NCBI GenBank assembly: GCA_031266635.1
Contig: JAISAN010000258.1
Coordinates: 1-12,725 of the forward strand
Direction: 5' to 3'
Source: Treponema sp.
Lineage (GTDB): Bacteria > Spirochaetota > Spirochaetia > Treponematales > Breznakiellaceae
Length of the DNA stretch: 12,725 nt
Positions within the stretch are counted from its first letter, which is position 1, and each line of letters starts with the position of its first letter. Under the pieces are notes generated by a model. That model had not been told where the DNA came from, did not search any database, and was given only the letters and a program-made list of their open reading frames with translations. Both the position numbers and the translations under genes were made by a program. Below, piece by piece: positions 1 to 6,172 of the stretch.

Positions 1-116
1 AGGGCGGAAATGTTCCGGCCCATATTGTTCCGCAGGGGGTGGGAAAGGAACGCGAAATAGGAACGGTAAATAAGCCCGTAGGCGTCAATCAAATAGAGAG
101 GGGGGAGCTTGGTCAT
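1..116 (-). CDS. polA: DNA polymerase I, N-terminal fragment (runs off left edge)
   Basis: Reading the minus strand from an ATG at 116-114 gives 38 codons with no stop before the window edge. The translation contains LYLIDAYGLIYRSYFAF followed by an arginine/asparagine-rich turn and NISAL. This matches the start of the 5'-3' exonuclease (FEN-like) domain of bacterial Pol I, where the Asp of the 'hLhDuxxhhYRxxxA' strand is a metal ligand and the Tyr-Arg pair contacts DNA. The protein would fill gaps in repair and remove Okazaki primers. No Shine-Dalgarno sequence precedes the ATG; instead a TACAAT hexamer ends 6 nt upstream (see the regulatory entry). The gene is divergent from prs. Only the first few percent of a roughly 900-residue protein is visible, so the identity rests on this one motif block, which is distinctive. 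Confidence 0.88.
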   Translation of the reverse strand, partial: MTKLPPLYLIDAYGLIYRSYFAFLSHPLRNNMGRNISA

Positions 117-128
117 GGGCCTATTGTA
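117..128 (-). promoter_or_regulatory. Possible -10 hexamer directly before polA
   Basis: On the minus strand TACAAT (128-123) is followed by six bases and then the polA ATG. It matches the sigma-70 -10 consensus at 5 of 6 positions and would place the transcript start at the A of ATG. No convincing -35 hexamer lies 16-18 bp further upstream, so the promoter call is tentative. The same 6-nt geometry recurs at rpe. Confidence 0.35.
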
Positions 129-387
129 ATTCATCTATCGGGAAGCGGGAAGCCGGGACGCGGTAAAGAAAGAAGGGGGGGCCACTTTCCGGGCATTTCT
201 TCACCGCGAATACATTCGTTTTAGCCCCCCCTGGGCTCCAGCCTTGCGGTAACAAGTCTTCCGCCCACCCCCCAAATTTGAACCATAGGCGGGGGTTCAT
301 TCGGGGGAGGCTCCCGCGGCGCGTACAGCGGTTATGCTGCTTTGTTAAGCCAGGCCGCCTCCTTTTTCCGGGTATTGCGGCATTTGA
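129..387. other. Intergenic region with no gene seen
   Basis: This is the proximal part of the nearly 600-bp gap between the divergent polA and prs. It is G/C-homopolymer rich (runs of C and G of 6-8) with small inverted repeats, such as a CTTG/CAAG hairpin around 245-259 and GAACC/GGTTC at about 281-298. Short reading frames here lack ribosome sites and resemble no family. The region must carry the polA upstream control sequences, but I cannot point to a good -35 element. Confidence 0.5.
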
Positions 388-461
388 TGTGCGCCGGGCG
401 TGTGTTACTTTTTCGGTTCAACAGCCCCTGCCGGGGCTGCTATTTCTGCGTTCTGCGGCGC
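388..461 (+). repeat. GC-rich dispersed repeat, copy A
   Basis: This copy consists of a GCGCCGGGCGTGTGTTAC block (391-408), a T-rich stretch, a hairpin with 7-bp arms CAGCCCC (422-428) and GGGGCTG (433-439) around loop TGCC, and a CTGCG-rich tail. The same order of blocks recurs at 514-572, 1867-1934 and 2241-2302, and part of it recurs inverted at 6217-6250. The organisation resembles REP/BIME-type palindromic repeats. Reading frames over it are repeat-derived and not credible genes. Confidence 0.75.
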
Positions 462-513
462 GGACGGCAGCCTAAAGGCCGCCTCTTTTTTCCGGGGGGG
501 AACGCACTTTTTC

Positions 514-572
514 TGTACGCCGGGCGTACGGCGCTTTTTCTGGTTTAACAGCCCCTGCCGGGGCTGCTTTTA
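514..572 (+). repeat. GC-rich dispersed repeat, copy B
   Basis: This second copy lies 126 bp after copy A in the same orientation. The leading block is altered to GTACGCCGGGCGTAC, itself a near-palindrome, followed by T-rich sequence. The hairpin CAGCCCC (549-555) / GGGGCTG (560-566), loop TGCC, is identical to that in copy A. The CTGCG tail is replaced by a C-rich run. The pair forms a local tandem between polA and prs. Confidence 0.72.
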
Positions 573-608
573 CCGCCCCCCCCTCTTTTCTTATTTTCCC
601 TTCTATGT

Positions 609-614
609 TATATT
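609..614 (+). promoter_or_regulatory. Candidate -10 element of prs
   Basis: TATATT at 609-614 matches the sigma-70 -10 consensus at 5 of 6 positions and lies in the only AT-rich patch before prs. The -35 region about 17 bp upstream is only a T-rich stretch with a poor match. If it is used, the transcript would start near 621, putting the conserved hairpin at 628-656 at the extreme 5' end of the mRNA. Confidence 0.35.
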
Positions 615-627
615 AACCCTAAGGTTG

Positions 628-660
628 CTGTTCTAAAAACTGAAGTTTTGGAATAGCCTC
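628..660 (+). repeat. Conserved hairpin with CCTC tail, copy 1 (prs leader)
   Basis: Arms CTGTTCTAAAA (628-638) and TTTTGGAATAG (646-656) pair over 11 positions, including two G-T type pairs, around the 7-nt loop ACTGAAG. CCTC follows immediately. The C and G in the loop can also pair to close a TGAA tetraloop with one bulged A. The same structure, loop and tail occur at 10181-10213 with compensatory changes in the arms. Here it sits in the prs 5' leader, 44 nt before the start codon, and has no T-tract, so it is not a terminator in this position. Confidence 0.7.
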
Positions 661-704
661 ATCTCGTTATTCAAAAAATTTATCAGGGCGATTAGGGCAG
701 GGGA

Positions 705-1808
705 ATGAATGAATTTGTTATAGCCGCTACCCGTTCCATGCGGGGTTACGCCTCCCGGGTGGTTTCCCACCTGGTTAAATTTCCGAGTTTTGATTCCCAG
801 GCGGATACTATCGACAAGGTGGACCTTCTGGAGACGGACCGGTTTGCCGATGGGGAAATGGAGGTGGCGGTTAATTCTTCCATCCGGGGCAAAGATGTGA
901 TCCTCTTTACCTGCTGTGCCCGGAACGAAGCGGGCATCGGTGTGGAAGAGGCCAAAATAGAGCTGTACCATGCGGTGGATGCCCTCAAACGGTCCCAAGC
1001 GGAGCGGATCATCGTTTTTGAGCCCTTTATTTCCTGTTCCCGCTCGGATCGGACCACCCGCCGGAGTTCCGTGGGACTTTGGGTGCATGTCAAGACCCTG
1101 TCAAGCCTGGGCGCCAGCCATATTGTTACCTATCAGCTCCATTCGGATAAATCAAAATCTATGGTGGACCCTACCATCTGCATGGTGGATGATATTCCCG
1201 CCCTCACCCTCCTTAAACGGTACCTCTGCGACGCGTATATTCAAAATACCGAAACGCTGGAGCAGGTAGTCCGTCCGGGCTGGGCCTTTTGTTCCGTGGA
1301 CGCGGGGGGTGAAAAAATCGCCAGGGGCTTTGCCAATGCCTTCGGCGCACCCCTGGTGATAGCCCATAAACAGCGGGATTATTCCCGGTCAAATACCATC
1401 GAATCGATCAATATTCTTTCCGCCGAACCGGTGGAGGCCAAGGCGCTGTGGATTGTAGACGATATGGTGGATACCGCGGGATCGGTAGAAAGCCTGATCC
1501 GGGCGCTGGAACCCCTGAAACCGGCGGAGATCAATATTATTGCCGTCCACGCCCTGTTTTCGCGCCCCGCCGCCGGACGGCTTATCAAACTGATGGAAGA
1601 AGGGCTCCTGCGCCGGATTATCGTAACCGATACGGTGTGCTGTTCCCGCGCCATGCCGGAAAAAATTCCCAACCTTGAGGTGATTCCCTCCACCGAATTA
1701 TCCGCCCGTATCATCAGGACTATAGTAAGCAACGCCTCCATGAGCAAGATGATGCGGCCCTTTGATGCGGGGATCTACCTTAAATCGCCGAATCTTTTTA
1801 ACCAGTGA
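705..1808 (+). CDS. prs: Ribose-phosphate pyrophosphokinase (PRPP synthetase), divergent form
   Basis: The enzyme transfers pyrophosphate from ATP to ribose 5-phosphate to give PRPP, the precursor of nucleotides, His, Trp and NAD; it is cytosolic. The 367-residue translation has FADGE near residue 47 with the downstream RG (61-62), RSDR at 113-116 where the family has R(Q/K)DR for ATP binding, the catalytic His in QLH at 146, the flexible-loop KQR at 222-224, and the PRPP-binding loop VDDMVDTAGS at 251-260. It is about 50 residues longer than the usual 310-320. The segment after RSDR, normally 'xPIxAKxVAxxL', is replaced by VGLWVHVKTL, and SDKSK follows the catalytic His. The key residues remain, so activity is expected, perhaps with altered allostery. 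The ATG is preceded by a purine-rich GGGCAGGGG with short spacing. The gene appears monocistronic. Confidence 0.92.
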   Translation: MNEFVIAATRSMRGYASRVVSHLVKFPSFDSQADTIDKVDLLETDRFADGEMEVAVNSSIRGKDVILFTCCARNEAGIGVEEAKIELYHAVDALKRSQAERIIVFEPFISCSRSDRTTRRSSVGLWVHVKTLSSLGASHIVTYQLHSDKSKSMVDPTICMVDDIPALTLLKRYLCDAYIQNTETLEQVVRPGWAFCSVDAGGEKIARGFANAFGAPLVIAHKQRDYSRSNTIESINILSAEPVEAKALWIVDDMVDTAGSVESLIRALEPLKPAEINIIAVHALFSRPAAGRLIKLMEEGLLRRIIVTDTVCCSRAMPEKIPNLEVIPSTELSARIIRTIVSNASMSKMMRPFDAGIYLKSPNLFNQ

Positions 1809-1866
1809 GTACCGGGGCCTCAGCCCGCAAAAAATACCCATCCCCCTGTTTTCCCGCCCGGAACTT

Positions 1867-1934
1867 TGCCGGGCGTGTGTTACATTCTTCTTTTACAGCC
1901 CCTGACGGGGCTGCTTTACTGCGCTCCGCGGCGC
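1867..1934 (+). repeat. GC-rich dispersed repeat, copy C
   Basis: This copy shares GCCGGGCGTGTGTTAC (1868-1883), then a pyrimidine-rich stretch, the hairpin CAGCCCC (1896-1902) / GGGGCTG (1907-1913) with loop TGAC, and a tail CTTTACTGCGC ending in a small GC palindrome (GCGC..GCGC, 1921-1934). It starts about 60 bp after the prs stop and is followed within 10 bp by the prs terminator. Confidence 0.75.
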
Positions 1935-1941
1935 ACTCAGG

Positions 1942-1982
1942 GGCTGTCTAGAAAGTACAATTTCCGACAGCCTTTTTTGTTT
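1942..1982 (+). terminator. Rho-independent terminator of prs
   Basis: Arms GGCTGTC (1942-1948) and GACAGCC (1966-1972) are perfectly complementary. An inner GAAA/TTTC pair (1951-1954 with 1961-1964) extends the stem, and six T residues plus a further T-rich stretch follow directly. This is a textbook intrinsic terminator for the plus strand, 130 bp after the prs stop codon. The symmetrical AGAAAGTACAATTTCC centre is also compatible with a decayed insertion-sequence end. Confidence 0.8.
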
Positions 1983-2240
1983 GTCTTCGGGGTTTTTTGA
2001 AAGGTTTTCTATACGTTTAGATTTTTGGGCCGGGCGGTTCCACTTCAGGCCGGTTTTTGGTTGTTTATCCGATATATATGCTTCAAATTGTACCCTAACG
2101 CAAGCAGGCCCCCATTCCGTACAGACTTTCGCCCTTCCCCGTAACAGAAACCGCCTGAATCCCTGGTTCCCTTTCACCCGGGTACACTGCTTTTTCAGCC
2201 GGCAATACTTACAATTCTCACTGGTTATGGGGGCCTTTTC
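1983..2240. other. Intergenic region between convergent genes, no gene seen
   Basis: About 260 bp lie between the prs terminator and repeat copy D. Reading frames on both strands exist but have no ribosome site and no recognisable motif. The first half is T-rich and contains an AT-rich patch (GATATATATG near 2071-2080); the second half is mixed. It may hold remnants of older sequence that I cannot identify. Confidence 0.5.
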
Positions 2241-2302
2241 TGTGCGCCGGGCGTGTGTTACATTTTTCGTTCACAGCCCCTGACGGGACTGCTCTACTGC
2301 GC
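2241..2302 (+). repeat. GC-rich dispersed repeat, copy D, overlapping a gene end
   Basis: The leading block TGTGCGCCGGGCGTGTGTTAC (spaced over 2241-2261) is the same as in copy A. It is followed by a T-rich segment, CAGCCCC (2274-2280), loop TGAC and GGGACTG (2285-2291). One arm base has changed, so the stem contains a C-A mismatch. The tail CTCTACTGCGCC corresponds to CTTTACTGCGCT of copy C. The stop codon of the minus-strand TPR gene lies in this tail. Confidence 0.75.
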
Positions 2303-3415
2303 CTCCATGGGCTGGTGGATTGCCACTCCTTCAAGACGGATAAGCGGCCCCTGTTCCGTGGGAATCAGCGCGATCCGGCCCAGGACTTCCAGGGGTCTTT
2401 CGGGGTTCAGGGGAATTGCTTGATCAAATACTACCGGGACAATCCCCTCCAGAGTCCTGCGGGTATCGTAACCGACAAGAAAATCAAAGGCGGTCAGGTT
2501 TTGCAGGGCATCCACATTGGTCGCCATACCCCGCCAGATCACATGACAGTCCCGGTAGAGAAAAGGGGCCCGGAGAACCTCGCTGTAGCTAAAGTTATCT
2601 TTCCACACAAAGGTATCAAACCTGGGGACTTCCATATAGGAAAAGAAGAGCCGGGATTTATTTTTATACCGCTGCGACGCGTTAGATTCCAGAAGCCGGT
2701 TCAGGTTTGTTTTTGCCGCCTCATCCCGGTATTCGAAAAAAAGACTGAAAGCCCGTTCATAGGTATCCAGGACCTGCTTCTCGGTGAGAATATACCGGTA
2801 AGAACCGCCGGTCTCTACGAGATCGGCGCGGTCTTCCCGGGTCAGGGTAATTTCCGCAATCTCCTGCCGGCCGCTCCGGCGCTTAAAGGGATTTGGCAGA
2901 ACCCTGGCACTGACGAGAACGGTACAGAAAATTCCCAGGATGGCAAGAACCGCCGCCGTCAGGATGGCGACCCGCGCCGGGGAAAAGCCTGCCGGAGGGA
3001 TGGGGGGGAAAAGTTTGGGCAGCTCCCCTGAATCAATCCAGGCGGAAAAATTCCCCGCCCCCGCGTATTTGCGGATAATCACCAGGGCTTTTTGGGCGAT
3101 CCGGTTTTTTTTATCCAGTTCCTGGACTTCCAGGTAGAAATCCACCGCCCGGTCGATCTCCCCCCGGCGAAGGTACAGGACCGCAAAGCCCAAAAGTACG
3201 CCGGGATGCCGGATTTTCATGTCCCGGGCGGCCTTAAAATACGCAAGGGCCCCGCCGAAATCGCCTACATGGAGACAGGAAACCGCCATAAGATAACAAT
3301 ACCGGAAAGAACCGTTATAACGGTTTACTTCGGGGGTCAGAATTTTTATCGCCCCGTTGTAGTTTCCCGACCGGGCAAGCCTGGTCGCTTTGGTTAAGAT
3401 GGGGTCCAGTTTCAT
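2294..3415 (-). CDS. TPR protein with single membrane anchor, function unknown
   Basis: Starting at ATG 3415-3413 the protein has 373 residues. Residues 1-120 form helical TPR-like repeats (GNYNGAIKIL, GDFGGALAYF, GEIDRAVDFY are the typical B-helix entries), with no signal peptide. A hydrophobic segment at about 147-171 follows, flanked by RKRR-type basic residues on the C-terminal side, and then a roughly 200-residue mixed alpha/beta domain (180-373) that I do not recognise. A TTG at 3424-3422, directly after the upstream stop codon, would add three residues. ATG is preferred; no clear Shine-Dalgarno serves either, and translation is probably coupled to the preceding gene. It is the last gene of the rpe operon. 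The final two codons and the stop fall inside repeat copy D. The protein could be a membrane scaffold, but no partner is evident. Confidence 0.83.
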   Translation of the reverse strand: MKLDPILTKATRLARSGNYNGAIKILTPEVNRYNGSFRYCYLMAVSCLHVGDFGGALAYFKAARDMKIRHPGVLLGFAVLYLRRGEIDRAVDFYLEVQELDKKNRIAQKALVIIRKYAGAGNFSAWIDSGELPKLFPPIPPAGFSPARVAILTAAVLAILGIFCTVLVSARVLPNPFKRRSGRQEIAEITLTREDRADLVETGGSYRYILTEKQVLDTYERAFSLFFEYRDEAAKTNLNRLLESNASQRYKNKSRLFFSYMEVPRFDTFVWKDNFSYSEVLRAPFLYRDCHVIWRGMATNVDALQNLTAFDFLVGYDTRRTLEGIVPVVFDQAIPLNPERPLEVLGRIALIPTEQGPLIRLEGVAIHQPMEAQ

Positions 3416-3424
3416 CGGCGGCAA

Positions 3425-4480
3425 TCAGGGCAGACCGTAGCGGGCCTTTAGCCGGGCCGTCGCTGCTTCCATAAGCGCCAGCTCTTCTTCAGTGAGGCTG
3501 ATCTCTCCCGCCACATACTGGTCAATACGGTTAATAAGTTCCTTCAAAAGGGCAAGATCCGCCTCTTTTGAACCCGGAGGAAGGGGCAAATCCCCGGAGA
3601 GGGGGACAGTTGTGTTGAGCGGCGGGGAAATATCTTTTCCCCTATCCCCATAGGGAACAAAACCGTTTTCGTCCTCCGCCGCCAGCAGAATGGTATACCG
3701 GAACGTGTCCCCCCTGGACAGGGGCCGGGGCTCGTAATAATAACAAACCGCCGAATCGCCGATGGAATACGGAAGATAGTTAAAGTTTCTCCCCGTGGAA
3801 CCGCTTATTTTCCAGGGCGCCTCGTTGAGCCGCTTCCAGTTGGCAAAATGGACAAGATCCGGCCGCCGCTCCACCCCGGCGCTGATATTACCCATCAGGG
3901 AAAGCTTGTCGTTTCGGGAGACCCACCACCGGTCGTCTTCATTCAGGGTGATGAGGGTTTCGGAATCAATGGGGCGTTTATCCGTAAAAAAAGGGGAGAC
4001 GCCGTGTACCCCTTCACCCAGATTGGTGTCCACCAGAAAACGAAGCCCCAGGCTTACCTGCTGGGGGCTGAGGTTTTCCAGGCTCAGGGTAATCTGTATC
4101 CCGTTGTCAAGGGAAGAACCGGCGGTTTTTATAAAAGCGAATTCCTGGCGGACCCTGAGAAAGGCGGATTCAAAAACAATGGAAGGATTCAGGCCGTTTT
4201 CTTCCAGCCGGAACCGAAAGGCGGAAGATTCTCCCAGCCGGTAGGTTTTATCGTTACTGATCAAGCTAAAAAATGTTGTCCGGGGGTCCTGGGCCACAAA
4301 AAGCGGATCAAATTTTTCACTGGAGAGATCGGACATATAATAGAGGGAAAAACGGCCCGTGTCCTTGTGGAGAGTAAGCCGGACACATCCGCTGGTAAAA
4401 TCCACCGCCCCAAGCCCGGCGGAAATACCGCCAAAGAGAAAAAACAGACAGAGCGCCGGAAAAGATACAGGCTGTCTCAT
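3425..4480 (-). CDS. Exported protein of unknown function
   Basis: The 351-residue protein starts with MRQPVSFP and a hydrophobic stretch ending GLGA|VDF (about residue 25), a plausible signal peptidase I signal. A Cys lies within the hydrophobic core, but its surroundings do not fit a lipobox. Residues 26-290 are rich in predicted beta strands and aromatic residues (for example RWWVSRNDK and ICYYY-like patches), suggesting a beta-sandwich of the periplasm or outer membrane. A charged helical tail (305-350) follows a proline-rich linker. The start codon overlaps the stop of the upstream TPR gene as ATGA, and the next gene begins within 10 bp of its stop, indicating translational coupling. I recognise no family. 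The shape would fit a periplasmic carbohydrate- or protein-binding module; this is a guess. Confidence 0.82.
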   Translation of the reverse strand: MRQPVSFPALCLFFLFGGISAGLGAVDFTSGCVRLTLHKDTGRFSLYYMSDLSSEKFDPLFVAQDPRTTFFSLISNDKTYRLGESSAFRFRLEENGLNPSIVFESAFLRVRQEFAFIKTAGSSLDNGIQITLSLENLSPQQVSLGLRFLVDTNLGEGVHGVSPFFTDKRPIDSETLITLNEDDRWWVSRNDKLSLMGNISAGVERRPDLVHFANWKRLNEAPWKISGSTGRNFNYLPYSIGDSAVCYYYEPRPLSRGDTFRYTILLAAEDENGFVPYGDRGKDISPPLNTTVPLSGDLPLPPGSKEADLALLKELINRIDQYVAGEISLTEEELALMEAATARLKARYGLP

Positions 4481-5472
4481 GGGGAAGTTTCTCCGTTTCC
4501 GCCGGACTCCAGGGCATTTACGTCTCTTTCCAGATTTTCCCGTAATTCCAGGGCCCTGGTTCTGAGGTCAGAAGGCTGGGCGGATGATTCCGGCGAAGCG
4601 CCGGAAGCCCCGCCGGCAAGAAGCTCCAGGGTTTTGATCCGTTCTTCCGCTTCCGCAAGCTGTTTCCGGTAATTGGCGTTAGCTATTTCCAGGTCCGCAA
4701 GCCGGGTATCTTTGAGCATATCGGCAATCCGTTTTTGATAAGCGATCAGCGCCTGATCATAGGATCGTTCCCGGCGCTGGTATTCTTCCATAGTCCGCAG
4801 GGATTCTTCATGGCTCCATTTCAACAGAGCCAGGAGTTCTATCTCCACCTTTTTTTGATTGATCAGATCAACCCGGTAAGAAGAGGCTTCAAATTTGGCG
4901 CTTTGGGGGTACTGCTCGGTAATCACCATAAAAATTTCCTGGGCCTTATCAAGCTGCCCCAGGGCATACAAACATTCCCCTATCCAGTAAAGGGAGGCGG
5001 ATTTCCGGGAATCCCCCCCTTCTCCCACCCGGCCGGAATAGTCCGTGAGGAGAACCACCGCTTCGTCATAGCGGCCCAGGTAGTAGTAGGCCCGGCCGGT
5101 ATGGTAGGGCAGTTCTGCCCGCCGGGGGCTTGCGGGGGCAATACGGGCCAGTTCTTCCATATCCTGTACCGCGGCCCCGTATTCTCCGGCGGCAAGTTCC
5201 GCCAGGGCAATCCAATAGAGCACCTCGGCGCGCTGTTCCGTATTTGCCGCTTCCGCCTGGGCCCGGCGAAGCTCAATCACCGCCTCCCGCCATTTTCCCT
5301 CGCCGTAAAGCCGTATCCCCCCCTGGAGCCGGGGCGAAAACCGGGTGGCCGGGGAAACTGCCGGGGAGGCGCGGCCGTCCGAAGGGCTATGCGTCTGGGC
5401 GGCTCCGTATCCGGCAGCCAATACCAGAAAAAGAAGGGAACCAAAAACCAGATGCCAGCCTTTTTTTACCAC
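4477..5472 (-). CDS. Exported TPR and coiled-coil protein
   Basis: From the GTG at 5472-5470 the protein has 331 residues. It begins with MVKKGWH, then a hydrophobic core, and GYGAAQ (about 21-26) as a signal peptidase site, so it is likely periplasmic. TPR-like units run from about 52 to 195 (for example GKWREAVIELRR, GEYGAAVQDMEEL, GRYDEAVVLLTDY, GQLDKAQEIFMVI). A charged, heptad-like helix at about 205-285 and a Ser/Pro/Gly tail follow. The order, TPR first and coiled coil last, is the reverse of CpoB/YbgF. The reading frame is open upstream to 5580, which would overlap rpe, but the signal peptide and ribosome site support the GTG start. It overlaps the next gene by 4 bp and is 46 bp from the rpe stop. 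A role as an envelope assembly scaffold is inferred from architecture only. Confidence 0.83.
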   Translation of the reverse strand: MVKKGWHLVFGSLLFLVLAAGYGAAQTHSPSDGRASPAVSPATRFSPRLQGGIRLYGEGKWREAVIELRRAQAEAANTEQRAEVLYWIALAELAAGEYGAAVQDMEELARIAPASPRRAELPYHTGRAYYYLGRYDEAVVLLTDYSGRVGEGGDSRKSASLYWIGECLYALGQLDKAQEIFMVITEQYPQSAKFEASSYRVDLINQKKVEIELLALLKWSHEESLRTMEEYQRRERSYDQALIAYQKRIADMLKDTRLADLEIANANYRKQLAEAEERIKTLELLAGGASGASPESSAQPSDLRTRALELRENLERDVNALESGGNGETSP

Positions 5473-5479
5473 CACAGCG

Positions 5480-5485
5480 CTCCTC
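5480..5485 (-). promoter_or_regulatory. Ribosome binding site that sets the GTG start of the exported TPR gene
   Basis: GAGGAG on the minus strand (5485-5480) is the only strong Shine-Dalgarno in the rpe-TPR junction. It lies 7 nt before GTG 5472-5470 and 4 nt before an adjacent in-frame GTG at 5475-5473. The former spacing is nearer optimal, and both place the signal peptide at the N-terminus. The upstream ATG at 5580 has no comparable site. Confidence 0.7.
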
Positions 5486-5518
5486 AATTCATAATGTCGG
5501 TAAAAAACCGCTGTCCTA

Positions 5519-6166
5519 TTAGCCCCGCAGCCGCGTAACCAGCGTACTTTTACCGGTCTCCGCGAAAAAAGCGGAACCAATCACCAAAACATCCGCCCCT
5601 GCCTGCCGGGCAAGCCCCGCAGTTTGTTCATTTATCCCCCCATCAACGGAAATAAGGAAGGAAAGCTTCTGTTCTTCCCGGATTTTTACCAGTTTTTTCA
5701 CCTTTTCCAGGCATTGGGGGATCAAAACCTGCCCTCCGAAACCGGGATTCACCGTCATAACCAGGACCAGATCAACAAAAGGAAGCAATTCTTCAATATA
5801 GTATACTGCGGTGGAGGGAATAATACTAATTCCCGCTTTTTTTCCCAGGTTCCGGATAGCGCCCAAAAGGCGGTGGCTATGGAGCGACGCCTCGGCGTGA
5901 AAGGTAATATACCCGGCGCCCGCCTGGGCAAAGGCGGGCGCCAAATTTTCCGGCTCCCTGACCATAAGGTGTACATCAAAAACCGAGGCGCTGTGAGGGC
6001 GGAGATCCGCCGCCAATTTGGGGCCAAAGGTCAAATTGGGCACAAATTGACCGTCCATAATATCAAGATGGACCCAATCCGCCCCGGAAGCGTCAATTTC
6101 CGCCACCGCCCCGGCAAAATTGGAAAAATCCGCCGCAAGTAATGACGGAGCAATAATTACACTCAC
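5519..6166 (-). CDS. rpe: Ribulose-phosphate 3-epimerase
   Basis: The enzyme interconverts ribulose 5-phosphate and xylulose 5-phosphate in the pentose phosphate pathway; it is cytosolic and metal dependent. The 215-residue length is typical. The TIM-barrel landmarks are all present: APSLLAADF at 6-14 (Ser8), HLDIMDGQFVPN at 33-44 with metal ligand His33 and catalytic Asp35, DVHLMV with His66, MTVNPGFGGQ at 137-146, VDGGI at 174-178 with catalytic Asp175, and the phosphate-binding GSAFF at 197-201. The start is GTG at 6166-6164. No in-frame ATG or upstream Shine-Dalgarno with workable spacing exists, but a strong promoter ends 6 nt before it. The gene heads a four-gene minus-strand operon. 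Confidence 0.97.
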   Translation of the reverse strand: MSVIIAPSLLAADFSNFAGAVAEIDASGADWVHLDIMDGQFVPNLTFGPKLAADLRPHSASVFDVHLMVREPENLAPAFAQAGAGYITFHAEASLHSHRLLGAIRNLGKKAGISIIPSTAVYYIEELLPFVDLVLVMTVNPGFGGQVLIPQCLEKVKKLVKIREEQKLSFLISVDGGINEQTAGLARQAGADVLVIGSAFFAETGKSTLVTRLRG

Positions 6167-6172
6167 CCTTTG

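Noticed and set aside
1..33. GCGGAA/TTCCGC inverted repeat at the left edge
   Set aside because: It lies within the polA coding sequence and pairs weakly; it is better explained by codon composition.
39..224. Plus-strand 61-codon reading frame at the left edge
   Set aside because: It is antisense to the polA start, has no ribosome site and no recognisable motif. The minus-strand translation is clearly PolA.
278..636. Three overlapping small plus-strand reading frames before prs
   Set aside because: They run through repeat copies A and B and change frame with each repeat block; their peptides are translations of the repeat.
1893..2283. Opposed 94- and 100-codon reading frames between prs and the TPR gene
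   Set aside because: They span the terminator and repeat copies C/D, have no ribosome site, and show no family resemblance.
388..2302. CRISPR-like array, because of repeated palindromic blocks
   Set aside because: The copies are irregularly spaced (126 bp to more than 1 kb), diverged, and have no uniform spacers or cas genes.
2255..3031. 258-codon plus-strand frame over the TPR membrane-protein gene
   Set aside because: It is antisense to a gene with clear TPR and membrane pattern and starts inside a repeat; the length is explained by GC-rich codon third positions.
5473..5580. Upstream extension of the exported TPR gene to the ATG at 5580
   Set aside because: It would overlap the end of rpe, lacks a ribosome site, and buries the signal peptide. 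GAGGAG before the GTG at 5472 fits better.
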